Assembly: GCA_032358255.1 (NCBI GenBank) | Contig: JAULBX010005553.1 | Coordinates: 1 to 64,000 of the forward strand | Reading direction: 5' to 3' | Origin: Heterotrichella gracilis | Taxonomy: Eukaryota > Sar > Xanthophyceae > Tribonematales > Xanthonemataceae | DNA length: 64,000 bases | Part shown: in pieces, positions 47,198-59,435 of the stretch | How positions within the stretch are numbered: position 1 is the first letter of the stretch | How the letters are laid out: every line of letters starts with the position of its first letter | Program-made: the position numbers and the translations under genes | Notes under the pieces: model-generated | What the model was told of the DNA's origin: nothing | Databases searched by the model: none | What the model saw: the letters and a program-made list of their open reading frames with translations, nothing else

Positions 47198-50100
47198 TCA
47201 CATCTTTTCATACTGCCTTTGGAGTTCTCTTTGTGCCCGCTCATCTTCATCTGACCAGCCGCGTGTGACAGAAACCTGCTCTGATCCAACAAGACCCGGC
47301 TCCCGACTTTCTGCTCCACCCTGCTCAGCGGCAGTAGCTGATGTGCTCTCGGGGTTGTCGTTGGCCTCGTTTGCAACCTAGCAACAAGTCGCAAGGTGTG
47401 AGAATCGGTGTTGGCAGTCCAATGCGATATTTTTCCCAACAGCACAACGCAAGGTATCGTTTTGCCCGCAGCATAAGCCGCGGGTGGCCCACTAGTATGT
47501 TATGATTTCTCATGGACAATAGGAACAGGAGGACTTTAATATGTGATATATTAAAAGTCCTCCTGATAGGAAGGCATTTTATGGCATTCATTTATGTGCA
47601 TTTTTAAAACCCCACGTACCGAAAGGTTGAAAGGTTCCAACGATCTTCTGAATGATGCCTTGCGCAACTCCACAGCCTTCTCCACATGTGCCGCATAAAA
47701 TTTGAGGTGAGAGCGCACGTACTTTGTGGACAGCATGGTAGCGATGTCTGGCCGCTGCTCAGGGTTGAGGGACAGCATGCTTGCTAGCAGGCCTCTGAGG
47801 TCATCGCTGTATGCTTTGGGGATCGGAGGGTACTTGCCGCTGCATGCACACACAGCAACTGTTAATGACGCGACATCTCAAATCTTTACGGATGGCACTG
47901 GCATGTTAAACACAAATAGAACTGGAGCACATCTGAGTAGGTTAAGGTGGTGGCAGTGCGCAAATTAGTCATGTCAACGAATTCCAATGTAGAAAACAAT
48001 CCTGTGCATTTATCAATGTGTATTGCTGGTCATTGTTAAAAACAAACATAACAGGTGCTGGGTTGATACCTCATGATTTTGACCATTATGCCTGCAAAAG
48101 AGCTTCCTGAAAAGGCATGCTTCTGCGTGCACATCTCGTATAGTATGCACCCCATTGCCCACACGTCGCTCTTCTTGTTGTACGGTTTGTCCTGCGTTAT
48201 CAGCATGCCATTGTAGGTTGCACATCCATAGCGTTTAAGTGGACTGCAAAGTGCTGCAATGTAGCATTGGCAGCATTTTAATCCAGCACATGGCTGCCAC
48301 ACCATATACATGCAACATACCTGGCAGATTTCTGGGGACAGGTAGTACGGGGTGCCAACCACTGAATGTGCCACTGAGTGCTCATGGCCCATCACTTTGC
48401 TGATGCCAAAGTCGCCAATCTTGACAATACCAAACTTGGAGCAGAAAACATTGCTTGACTTCAAATCCCGGTGCATGATGCCCTGCATAATGTGGAACAT
48501 GTGTCTTGTACAGTGGCTGCTTTAAAACAAATCAACCACAGCAAAATGAGCATCAAGAACTTACTCTGTTATGTACATGGTGCAATCCCAGGCAAATCTG
48601 CACAAATTTTAGCATGATCTCTGTCTCGTCAAGTGGCTTGTATTGCCGCCTGATGTATGTGTGCAGGTCGCCTTCCTGCACAATAGCAGCCAAAAACATC
48701 AATGCGATTGTGCGCTTATCGTGACGAGCAGCAGTGTGTATCTGCAAGCGGAAAAAAATGAAGAAACGTATTTTGCTACTCAACTCCTCCAATTCCATAC
48801 AATTCGTTGCAATGCATTGTGGCCAGCAATTTTGATGGGTACTCACTGCTTCTTACCTCACAGTACTCCATGACTATTTGCAGTGTCCCTTTCTCCGCAA
48901 AGCAGTCAAAGTATGTCACGATGTTTGGATGGCTCAAAGATGCCAGCACTTGAGTCTCGGTCTGCATCTGCCACAAAAGGAATTTCATTTTCTTTCACCA
49001 ATCACGGGCGTTTGAATTTTTTCACTGTTGCATGTTCAAGTCAGAGCATTATAGCATGTACCCTGCCACACGCGTATTACGCTATGGATGGCACGATTTC
49101 TGTGCAAGCTCACATCTCTTGTCTCCTTTTCCCGCAACCCTGTAGATTGCATGATTTTGACAGCCACCACTTGTCCATCCTGCGCATCGAAACATTACTT
49201 GGCATGGAACATGATTGGCACAGGCTTGGTAGATAACGGCTTGCAATAATTTGATGCTTGCCATCTGAACCCATTATGTACTTGCCTCCTTGCGCTGAGC
49301 TTTCATGGCTGTCCCAAAGGCACCCTGCCCAAGCTCTTCAAGAATATCGTATTGACTACTGAAAGCATTCCTGCACAAAGATTCTCACTTAATGTACTAA
49401 GCCAAATTGCTTCGTATGGCCTTTGCTTGCTGATAGCCCATCGCTGGGGTGCTGACCATATTATAGTGCAGGCTGCCTGCCACTGGGTGCATAATGTAGT
49501 TTATAAATGTATCACAGGGGCTCAGCGTTGCAAAACACAGCTGATAACCTACAGGGACATACGTGTTCACCTTGGCTGAGCTGTCACAGCTTGCACATTT
49601 GGATTCTTAGCAGTGGATTCATGACAAATCAACAACGACTCCTCAAGCCCGCTGTGACCCTGCTCTGGAACATGTGCATCATCATGGGCATCCATCATCA
49701 CCTGCACCCACCAATGCATCATCATGTGACGACCAATGCAGACACTGGTCGCAATGGAGATTTTGCCAGTGACATGCTTTTGCATACGCAGTGAATGTCA
49801 GTAATAATCCAAATCACAATCCATGCCCACGCAATACTTATATGTGCTCTACGCAATGATGGTAGGTGGCATCCTGTGCTACCCACCATTTGCATTTGCA
49901 TGCTTAGGGCATAAAAAACGATTTTCCCTACTATTTATGTTGTGGTAAAATGGTGATTATAAGTAGATTGTATTGTGCGAGCTGTGATGTGCATGCCATA
50001 GTGGGGTATTCGTCATACATATAGCTCTCAGCATACCTGCTGTGCAATCATCCGCCACCCTGTCATCGAACCCACATTACTGCAGTCAAACTCGCTTGCC

Positions 50101-51339
50101 ATAGCAAGATCATCAGATGCCTTCTCTGAAAGATGGGAGATGCCAGCCCTTGTTTCCAATTCCACTCCCGGGACAATCATGGTTGCCAGCAGACTGCGCT
50201 TCTGCTGCTGGGCCGCTGGCATGCGTACGGTGCTATCTGCTGTGTCTGCCCCAAGATTTGATGCGCACCCCATTTGTGCACACTGCAGCTCTGAATCAGC
50301 ACACTTGTCTTTTGTTGGCAGAGCCTCAGCAGAAGCGAGTGTGTTCCCAGTAGACTCTGGTGCAGCTGGTGCTGGCAGTGCAGCGGCATGCGTGTCCAGC
50401 GCCACCTCTTGTGCCTCCATGGGCAGTGGTACATTTGCCACTCCCGTCGAACTGTCAGCCCGGCTGTACCCCATCTCAGGAGTTGCCATGCAATCCCCAT
50501 GTGCATTCTGAATGGCCAGCTGGCTTGTTGCTGGCTGTGATGTAGAGACCTGTTCCTCTTCATGGTGAGGCGCCAAGCTGATTGCATTGCCAGGTTGTTG
50601 GTGCGTACTACCGGCTTCTGAATAACCATCTCTCAATCCACTGACAGGGCCAGGGCTGGCGTCGCTGGTAAATGTGGTGGATATCTGGTGATCTTGAGAT
50701 ACTGCAGCGGCAAGAGAGATCAGCTGCTGCGGAGTGTTTCCCTCAGATGCTTGGTTGGACGGTGAGTTGGTTGGCAGCCTGGCTCTGAAGCTCTTGCTGG
50801 CAGTGCGCTCGTGCTCCTGCAACCCTGGCGGTTGATGGGGACTCTTTGGGCTAGTGCTGTGCTTGGCGCTGAGTCCAAAAGATGGAAACCTGAACAATGT
50901 TTTCTTTTGGATGAGCTTGGAACTGAAGCTGTCTGGCACTGCTGCCCTGATCTGGGATGCGTCAGATGCGTCAGATGCGTCCTCTGGTCTGTCCCCAGGA
51001 GCAACACCTGCTGAAATCCACCGCACCCAGAGGGAAGTAATTGAGAAGCAGGTATTGGATTTCCGGCAGGAAGCGCTCTAGGAGACCTTCTGGTCAGTTA
51101 GTAGCAGCCATAATAAGCAGCTGTACACACAGCCTGGTACAAACCCTTGCTAGACATCAAGATGGTCTCCAATCCAGGACCTCACCTAATTTAGCTGCTG
51201 CTTCCAAGGAGTGCAACAAAGATACTTTCGTTTGCAGTTTTTCTCCAGAAGGCTTGACGCTGATCGCCACCCTTGCTGAAGGTGTCGATGGAAGGTGTTC
51301 GTGGGGATCGTCCACATCTCTGCTCAAGGTGCAGCCCAT
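47198..51339 (-). CDS. NEK-family serine/threonine kinase with long N-terminal extension
   Basis: Twelve exons, all phases continuous: 51186-51339, 50037-51010, 49571-49701, 49286-49370, 49114-49179, 48857-48967, 48565-48675, 48321-48482, 48070-48191, 47620-47839, 47198-47377; 771 residues (eleven exons listed are those assigned). The kinase starts near 424: YDILEELGQGAFGTAMKA, VAVK (K456), SHPNIVTYFDCF, GIMHRDLKSSN (D550), KIGDFGISKV (D568), VGTPYYLSPE, SDVWAMGCILYEM and GKYPPIP. This set is typical of NIMA-related kinases, which act at centrosomes and cilia and set flagellar length in algae. The first 400 residues are low-complexity and Ser/Gln-rich, beginning MGCTLS, a possible myristoyl/palmitoyl signal. 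NEKs usually begin with the kinase, so this layout is unusual. One intron uses a GC donor at 49285. Confidence 0.8.
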
Positions 51340-52523
51340 TGTGTGGGGGCCTTGCTGAGGAGTAAGTTGCTCCTAGAGCGAGTAAAAGTGATGTTCAGAG
51401 TTTTACAGCTTATATTGACCTCTGTTAACTTTTCCTAGATAAGGACACTGTGTTGCTTGTCTCGGACTAATTGCAAGATGCAATTGCCGGGAACAATCCG
51501 GGATATTACAGATCTTAGAGTCACTCGTGGATAATAGGCGACTCGTCACATTCGACTGTGTCCCTTGCAATCATTCAGAGCTACACGCAGTATTGTTCTT
51601 GCGCTGTGACTAGTTCCAAGATTGTAAAGAGGTTAAAATGCACATGCCGGTGCAAACCCGGTTGCACGATCGAGCTGTACGTTGTTGTTAGGCTAACCTG
51701 GCAGTAGTCGTTTAATAAGATAACCAAGTACTGCAGGTTTGTGTGTGACGAGTGCACTGCAGCTTTACTTCTCCATTTGCTTTGAAGGTAAGGAAATCCT
51801 GTTAGGGAAAACCCTGGGAAAACCCTTGGCAAAAACCCCTCCCGACAGGATCATCCTGTGACCACCCATCGATGGCAACAGCTCCTTTACTCAGCCCAGC
51901 AGGGGAGAGAATTGGCTGAGCATTGGAGAACATTTCCGACAAACAACGTTACAGCACATAATATATTGTGCAACCAAAGGAATACAACACTGAATGGACT
52001 TTCCTCAACCGGTAAAATTACTGAACTAATATGGAAGTACTTGGGGGATGCATTTCCACTGTGCGTTCAGGTCAATGACATCGAACGCCATACTACCTCG
52101 GTGCCGGGCTTGCAGCCTTCTGTGCGCTTTGCATTGGCATGCCATGATAGGAGTGCAATAATTGTGTACACCGTTGAATCAACAATAGAAGAAAGGGCTG
52201 GCTGTGAGTTGAATCGTGGGACGTGGTGTTTCCTGCACTATGAAACACTTGCAGACCTATGCTATTTGATGCAGGCGCACAATGTTCATCCCCTTGTCCC
52301 ACAGTAGTACCTGACCCCACCAACCACTGCAATCGTGAACCCATCCCAGTCCATATTATGAACACTGTTGTCTAAAACGTTAAGGTAATCCAGAAACCTT
52401 GGCCGCAGTACGTACCCCGCCATTCAGACCCCATCACGATGACCCAGCCACCAAGCAGAGGGTAGACAAAACAACGTGTACTACAACCACCCAATTGCAG
52501 CAACCCCCCCTACCCTACTTGAC
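51340..52523. other. Intergenic with an unassigned open frame
   Basis: Contains a 450-nt open frame on the plus strand (51858-52307) that lacks an ATG at its 5' end but follows a plausible acceptor (CCCGACAG at about 51849). Its protein (WKYLGDAFPLCVQV ... CFLHYETLADLCYLMQAHNV) matches nothing I recognise. It may be an exon of an undetected gene, a transposon remnant or chance. Confidence 0.35.
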
Positions 52524-55071
52524 CTATGCCGCCTGACCCCTCCCCGTCTCCAGCAGCTTCACCGCAAAAGCGCCCCCCATGTACAGCCCAATCAGTGGCG
52601 CCGCCAGCAGCGTCTGGGTGAACGGGTCCGTGGATGGCGTGAGCACCGCTGCGGCAATGGTTGCGCCCACCACCACCCACCGCCACTGGCTCAGCATCTG
52701 TGCGGAGGTGACGATGCGCAGCTGGCCAAGCAGCACCTGGACCACAGGCACCTGCGGGGGGCAGGGGGCGGGGTCACATCAGGGCAGGCTGTGGGCCGAG
52801 CCAGTGGGTACAGTGGGGTGCCAGTGGGGTGCCAGTGCGTGCAGAGGGGCCAGTGCTTACGCACTGCAAGGTGCAGCCTGGCACCGGTGAAAATGAGTTG
52901 CCGTGGCTGATCCAGGTGTGCCCCTGTGGCATGCAAGCAAACACAAGGGCCCTGCCTTCGCCGAGGCAGGGTCAACTTCCAGCCTCAGCGGCATGCAAGC
53001 ATGGCATAGCAACGTCCCGTTGCGATCATTCATGTATGTTTTGAATGATGGAACCTACATGCAGCGCTTTTCAGCAATGGTGCACGATGCCACCAGCCCA
53101 ATCCCATCACCCGGGGCAGTACATGGCAATGCCACCTCCCGGCCGCCAGCCAACAGTGCAGCACCCTCCCCACCCTCCATCCTTGCGCCCACACCCACCT
53201 GAAACGACAGCCCTGTGCCCAGCATGAGCACCAGCACAAACTCAAAGTACTGGTCGATCGACCACAGGCTCTCCACCGCCCCCTCGGCGTACGACACAAA
53301 GAATGCCAGCGCGGCGGGGGTCAGCACCTCGTAGGAGAAAATGAGCCTGCGCGGTGTGGAGTGTGCTCGTCAGGAATGGGAGATCTGGCAAGGTGCTGGC
53401 CGCAGTGCAGCATTGTTATGCGGGCATTGTGCAGGCAAGATGAGCACACTGCAGGTGGCATGCGCAGCGGGGTGTGAGGTGCTGTTCGCGATGTGCACCG
53501 CCACATAACCCCTTCCCTGGCATGCCGCACCCAATGCATGCAATCCAGCCCCACCTCACAGATGCTGCATCAGCCCCCAGATGCTGCACCATGTGCCATG
53601 TGTGGTGGAAATACAAAACGTTTACCTTCATGAAATGAGTTGACTTTTGTGTAGGGTGCACTTGGCGCACAGAGGCATGCATGCACCATCCTGACAGATG
53701 CTGGTATGGGGCTAGCAGTTGTCAGCGGCTTGTGAGGGCCACGAGCCCATGCATGGTGTGTGGCCATTTGCCGGTGGATGCACCCCACATGTGGCATGCA
53801 ATTGTGTATGGACCTGCCCCAGCTGTTGACTTACCCCACCAGGAACAGCACCGTTGACCCCAGTATGACCGGCACCAGCAGCTTCTTCTCAGACACCGTG
53901 AGGCCGGGCAGGATGTATGCGATGACCTGGTACAGGATGGTGGGGGTGGCCAGCAGCATGCCCGCGTAACCACCGACCTGAGGAAACGCATGCGCTGTCA
54001 TGGGCTGCCTGACGGGAGGTGGTGTAGCGCGGACGATGCGTCAATGCAATGCACTAGCATGCAAACAAAGGGTACTATTGGCAAATACAAATGCTCCACC
54101 GCATGCACAGCTGTGGTCCACGGATAGAGGTGCAAACTCTGATGGTGAACTCCCCCCGTCCCCGTCGCCCATGACCACTGTGCCTAATATTTCCCTGGTA
54201 CCTCCAGGAGACTCACCAGGCTGGGCAGGAAAAAATACCCACCAAAGGGACTGGTGCCAGACAACAAACCACAATTTGCACCACCAGCGCGCCAGCGCCA
54301 CCCACCTTGAGCGTGGTGAAGAAGAACTCCCCAGGCGACAGCTGCAGGAATCGCACCCCCTGGCTGGCCACCGGCGCCTCCAGAAACACCACCAGGTCCT
54401 TGGAGAATGCGAAGCAGGTGAAGATGCCCACAGCCGCAGCCAGCGCTGCCACCAGTATGCGCTCCCGCAGCTCGTCCAGGTGGTCCCACACCGGCATCAC
54501 AAAGTTGTCGGGCAGCTCCTCCTGGGGGGGCTGCAGCCACTGCTCCATGGCGGTGGGGGGCGGGGGGTCTTGCGGGAGGGAGGCGGGGGAGTTGCGGGTG
54601 ATGCCTGGGGACAGGGGAAGGGGGGTTGATGGCTGGCGCTATGGCGTTGGGCATCAGCATGTTGCACGGTAGGTACCGCCAGTTCGTTAGTCACCCCTTG
54701 CACATCTCATGGTTAGTCATACCAGGCCAGAGGTGGATGTGTGCCTCGTGCAGAGGCACAAGCCTGATACAAACCCCTGGGGGAACATGGGTGGTACAGA
54801 CCGCAGTTGTTCCTATTCACAGGCGGTTGATGGTTGGGCATCCAGACCTGGCGGGGTGCAACCAAGTGGCACAGGCACTACGCACTCCCACATATGCATG
54901 CGCACCAGTTTCCTCCTTGTCTTCACTTGTAGAGCGTACACAAACCCTCCTGAGCCGTTCATGTCGCCGCGTTGTGGTGAGTGAGGGGACTGGCAGCCGG
55001 GAGCGGGCCAGCAGCGGGCGTGGTGCATAGGAGGTGGTGCCAGGCATGTGCCTGGCTGAAGCAACGGACAT
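52524..55071 (-). CDS. TATC: Chloroplast Sec-independent translocase subunit TatC
   Basis: Five exons in phase (54906-55071, 54306-54604, 53835-53977, 53199-53346, 52524-52751) give 327 residues. Exon 1 encodes a Ser/Arg-rich chloroplast transit peptide ([20 protein letters not shown]) and joins through ETG to ITRNSP. The mature part starts near [18 protein letters not shown], the conserved TatC N-terminal motif, and continues with [86 protein letters not shown] and [30 protein letters not shown]. Six membrane segments are expected. It forms the thylakoid twin-arginine receptor with Hcf106 and Tha4. An exon-1-less model starting at the internal ATG 54548 would lose the targeting peptide. Confidence 0.93.
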
Positions 55072-55660
55072 GGCTGCTGCTGTCGCTTGCAGGCTTGACT
55101 GAAAGGCTAGTTTAGAATAGTGGCTTGCCAGGGTTATTTAATGTGGTTAGTGACCGCCGAGTGGTTGGCGCACGCGTGTGGATAAGGTCCACAAAAAACT
55201 CCCTTGATGCTGTTCAGGTCAGGCTGTCAGTCGGTACGCTCTCTACTTGCCAAACATATAACAAAGATAAACCTTGTTCGGTGTGTATGTGTACCATCAG
55301 TTAGCTGGGCAGTATTACTGTGATACTTGTTGTACCGTCTGTACATAGGCGCATGCACTCGATGCCTGCCATGAGCTTTTTATTATATTTTCTATTTTTA
55401 TTTTTATGCCTTCAGCTTTTGAGCTTTTGGCAAGCGTTCATGAAGCCGCAGCCTTCCTTCTAGAAGAGCGAAGCTTTCTTCCTTGCCAGGACTTGTTTGC
55501 AGCTTCAGCTGCTTGTTTTGCGTGCTTGCATTGGCGGTAAAGGTGAAGAAGGTTTGTTAGCCCCACTACACAGAGGCAGCAAACACAGCTCTATGCTTGT
55601 TAGGAGCTACAGCTAGGGAATTTGCTACAGATACGGGCCCTCGAGGCGTGTCCGGCAGAG
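55072..55660. promoter_or_regulatory. Divergent promoter region TatC / SelK
   Basis: About 590 bp separate the two start codons, so both promoters must lie here or overlap. T-rich block at 55377-55410. No further element could be fixed. Confidence 0.45.
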
Positions 55661-56373
55661 ATGCCGTACATATCTGGAGGTGGGCGCCTGAAGTGGGAAG
55701 TGGGCACCTGAAGTGGGATGGAATGTCGCTTGATCACCAAGGGGAACTTGAATGCTAAATTGCTTCCGGGTGGTTGTCTACTGCAGGTCAAGTGTATCAA
55801 AAGCAGCACCCATTGAGTCCAAGAGCTATTCTGCAGTTTTTCAAGGGGCTATGGACAGCGATCGTGTTCTTGTAAGTGCTGGCTCCCATCCTCCCCACTG
55901 GTCTTGGCACCTACCCCACTGCTTCAAAACCTTTTCTCAGGCAGCACACAGATAAAGCTCACGGTGGTTTGTTGTTTTGCGCAGCTTCATGTCCATGATT
56001 GATCCTCAGGGAGCTGCAAAGTACACTGATTGGGGTAAGAAGCGTGGTGGTGGTGGTGGTGGCGGTGGTGGTGGTGGCAGCAGCGGCCGCAGACCTGGCG
56101 GTGGGGGCCCAAGGATAACGGGGATGGACAGCATCAAGGGTGCACCCTCTGGCACAGGTATGGAAGAAAGCACTACTTTCCTTACCTCTTGTGTCTTGCT
56201 TTGGCTTATGTAATCAGTTTGTGTTTAGTTGGGTCTTGTGATCCAGTCTGGGGACAGGGGCAATTCAGCTTTTGTTGTGCTTTCCCACTCATTTGCATGT
56301 CACATAATTGCACCTAAACTGGTGCTGTTGGTCTGCAGTTGGCGGTTGTGGAGGGGGAGGATGAGGTTCGTAG
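55661..56373 (+). CDS. SELENOK: Selenoprotein K (UGA-encoded selenocysteine)
   Basis: Four exons in phase (55661-55679, 55787-55871, 55985-56157, 56339-56373) give 103 residues. The N-terminus MPYISGGQVYQKQ, one membrane segment (AILQFFKGLWTAIVFFFMSM), then a basic Gly-rich tail (KKRGGGG ... SSGRRPGGG, PRITGMDSIKG) are the SelK/SelG pattern, and the length is close to the 94 residues of the human protein. The last exon reads VGGCGGGG, then TGA at 56362-56364, then GS and TAG at 56371-56373. SelK carries selenocysteine near its C-terminus, so the TGA is read as Sec (residue 101). A SECIS lies downstream at 56499-56574. SelK is a single-pass ER membrane protein linked to ER-associated degradation and redox stress. 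Ordinary gene callers would stop at TGA or miss the gene because of the 19-nt first exon. Confidence 0.92.
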
Positions 56374-56498
56374 GCATTTGTTCCACGGAACAAGTGCCGC
56401 TAAACTCCAAGGGACAACGCGCGTGCGTGTTATGCAACTGCTACCCAGCTTTGTGCCAGAGTTTGCTGCTGCAATGCTATGGTTCAGCTGGGGTGCAA

Positions 56499-56574
56499 GT
56501 TTCCAGGGTTTATGACGTTGCGCTGATAAAGGCAGATTTCTCTGCACTCGGCACCACTGAGAGTACCTGGAAGC
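56499..56574 (+). promoter_or_regulatory. SECIS element, type II
   Basis: Lower helix: 56499-56507 (GTTTCCAGG) pairs with 56566-56574 (CCTGGAAGC) over nine pairs with one G-U. The non-canonical quartet is ATGA at 56512-56515 against GA at 56559-56560. Exactly 12 nt after ATGA comes the unpaired AAA (56528-56530). Above it sits a five-pair mini-helix (GCAGA 56532-56536 with TCTGC 56541-56545, loop TTTC), which makes it type II. The element starts 126 nt after the TAG. The middle helix has several mismatches, so folding should be confirmed. Confidence 0.85.
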
Positions 56575-58105
56575 TGTACACAACCCCACGCGCTATTATG
56601 ACAGTTTTCTTTTTTGTACACACTTGCATAGTCTGGGGATACCTCTTCAGGAAACCCTTTTTACCGCCACAAGCCTTTCACGAACTGGCCCAGCTTTTGA
56701 GTCCATTCTTTTCAATATTTCAAAGTAGGCAACTTGTTGGACTTGCAGGCTTGCGCCACATCCTTGTACTAGGTGGTGAAGAATACTGCTTGTCTGGGAC
56801 CGGAAACACTTATTATAAGTCTTTTTACGCTTTATATGTGGACTCTGGCAGGTTGCGTCCACGATCATCGGTTGCAAGGGGAATTGCAAGGGGAAGAGTA
56901 TGCATGCACTCAATCTGTTTTCCTATCGTGTCTAAAGCTTTGGATGCTCTGGCCAATTGTGCAGGCTGGCTCACTGGAAGCATTATTGACAACCAGGCAC
57001 AGTTGACGACAGGATGTTAAGGCACACCCTTTGTAAAATATTTCTGCAAGGAAGCTCGGTTGTCAAGTGACTCGGTTTCTTACTGTTTGACATTCTTTGA
57101 CAACAATGCATAGGGGCAGAACCCCTTGGCACAAATAACTGCAGCCATGGGTCCTCGATGTGACCCCATGGGTCCTTACCGTCACTCAAGTTTTTGATTT
57201 CAGCTTCTGGACGTATGTTTACAAATACGTCTGGAAGGCCTCCAGGAAACAGGCTGACTACCATAGGTGTGTGTGTGTGTGGCCACATGCAGATGGCATC
57301 AACATTTTGATGCATAGTGCTAGCGGCATTGGTCTAGTCAGGATGCCGCTGACAATGTTTTTGGAACAGGTCGCCACAAATGCCACTTAAACGATGAAGT
57401 GCCTGCTGTAAAACTGCCAGCAACAAAGTTAAATCCTGTGTGTGCGTTGCCAAAGATTGTAAATTGTTAAAATGCAAGCACACACTGTGGAGAAAAGGTG
57501 CTTCAGGACCATGAGAAATTGCCCAGAGGGAAGGGCTATGATGCCAGCTACATGCACAGCGCTGTGCCTAGTATGCTGCAAACTTAGGTGGTCCCCTTCA
57601 TGAGTAGTGCAGCAAAGACACGCCGCAAATATAACCACAGCAGTTGCAGTGTGCAAAGGTCAGGCTTGCAGCAGTTGTCACCTAAACAACGAAAAGGAGA
57701 CACAAAATTCAAATCAAACTACCCCCCCCGGCAATGGAGCAACCACCCGTGATAAATCTTATAGTGACGTTCGCCAAAACTGCTGCTGAGTAAAAACTGC
57801 CACAGCAAGACAAAACCGTTGTCAAGGTTTCAACTGTTTCTTTTACCTTGCTATCAAGCACAGGGGTAGGCTAAGGAGCAACAATACAGAACCAAAAACG
57901 TCAAAAAAATATACTTTTTGTAGCCCCAGGAGCCCAATGTCAATAGGCGCAGAGCAAAGCAGCCTTGCAGGTGTGCCAGCAGGTGCGGTTGGCAGCCCTG
58001 CTGTGCGGGTGGAGTATCGGGTTCGGTATGGTACAAACCCCCACAGTGAGACAAATATGGTAGTACTGCAGTAAAAGAATGGCTGCTCTGCGGTGGCAAA
58101 GCCAC
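56575..58105. other. 3' flank of SelK and of the GATA gene
   Basis: Convergent intergenic space. TGTAA (the polyadenylation signal of many green algae) occurs at about 57041-57045. A short exon-like stretch at 57204-57270 (FWTYVYKYVWKASRKQ after TTTCAG) was seen but has no partners. No gene called. Confidence 0.4.
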
Positions 58106-59435
58106 TCACGTGGCACTGGCGTGGCTCACACTCTGGTCAGCGTCATGACCACTGCCGGCCACCACTAAAGTCCCCTCATCCTCCTGGGGTGCTGCTTGCA
58201 CCTGGGAGTCGCCCTGGCAGGTATCAGGTGCCACAACTGAAGTGGGCGGTTCCTCTGCGACTGCCACCACCTCTGATGTTGGCGATCCCACCTCGGCAAG
58301 TGCCTTCGTAGCATCTGGCGCAGTCAGCAAGGCGTCTGCAGGTGAACCGGGGGCGCCAGGAGTTGCTGTTGTGTCATCAGTACCAGGTTTGGCCCACAGC
58401 ACCCTTGGCCGCTTGTTGCTGTTCTTGCTCTCATACAGCCCACATGCATTGCACAGCGGTACGCCACTGAGCCTGTCCTTCCTCCAAAATGGCGTGCTGG
58501 AGGTGGCGCAGTTGCTGCAGACCTGAGAGAGAAGGCCAATCACGGATCAGCTGGGGCATCACGGGTTTACTAGGCCTAGGCTGGCAATACACATGTGGGC
58601 GAACAACTTTCAAATTTGTCGAGCACAACCCCAATTGAATCAACTTTTGGTCAATCAATGCACATAACGGTCGACAATTGCGTACTGATTGTGTAATGCT
58701 AGGCGCCGTCTTCAAGACGAGGCCATTGCTGACTTGGAATCATGACACCCGACCGACCTTGATGCTCACCTTTGACACGCAAGGAGCCTTGCGAGCCTTC
58801 TTCACGACAGGCTGCACTGCAGTCGAGGTGCTTGGATCGGAAGTCCCGCACGGCCCCACCAAACCAGCAGCGCACTCCTCTTTTGGCCGCTTCTGGCCGT
58901 GATCCTCCAGGGCGTTGGTCAGCAGCACTGCCCCAGGCTCATCGAGCAGGTCACTCGCCAGGAAGGTGAAGTGGGTGTCATCCGAGGCACTGGGCTGCAG
59001 AAACAAGGCCGAGAAGTCCACCTCTGCAGGCTGCTGTGGGTAGGTAGCGACCGGCAGGGGCTCTGGAACCTGCTGTGGCACGCCTTCGCCTGGGCCTTGC
59101 TGCGCATAGACGTTCTGCATGTAATTGTGCCACCAGTAGTACATCGCAGGGCCCTGCTGCATTGCGTACGCTCCGTATGGAGCATAGTTGGGGAACGCCT
59201 CATGTGGGGTGCCGGTGGGCGGTGCCGTGGCGGTGTACCCCATCGCTGCCATTGAGGGTACTGCGCCATACCCCAGGTCATGGTATCCGTACATATGGAA
59301 CGGGTACACCGGGACACCTTCCACGCAGCCCCCGATGCTCTCCGAGACGTCAGAAGAACAAGAAGGGGAAAGTGTCGAGGTGGGGACGGCCCTATCTAAC
59401 CCAGCCATCACAGGCAAGTTAGCAACCATCGCCAT
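58106..59435 (-). CDS. GATA-type zinc finger transcription factor
   Basis: Two exons in phase (58770-59435 and 58106-58522) give 360 residues. The second exon opens with the zinc finger: CSNC, an 18-residue loop ATSSTPFWRKDRLSGVPL, then CNACGLY. The C-x2-C-x18-C-x2-C spacing is the plant type. It is followed by a basic stretch (ESKNSNKRPRVLWAK). The first exon is Pro/Tyr/Gly-rich (VYPFHMYGYHDLGYG, YYWWHNYMQNVYAQQ) and ends with two basic clusters, HGQKRPKEE and VVKKARKAP, as possible nuclear signals. The protein should bind (A/T)GATA(A/G) sites in the nucleus; plant GATA factors control light, nitrogen and chloroplast genes. The start is the first ATG in the open frame, which continues upstream without one. 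Confidence 0.88.

Noticed and set aside
54213-54548. TatC start at the internal ATG 54548
   Set aside because: The frame is open upstream to a good acceptor, and exon 54906-55071 joins in phase and supplies a convincing transit peptide.
56229-57020. 264-codon open frame over the SelK last exon and 3' region
   Set aside because: It begins with TTG rather than ATG, has no recognisable domain, and lies over the SECIS and 3' untranslated region of SelK in another frame.
57204-57270. Exon-like stretch FWTYVYKYVWKASRKQ
   Set aside because: Good acceptor but no partner exons or start could be found on either side.
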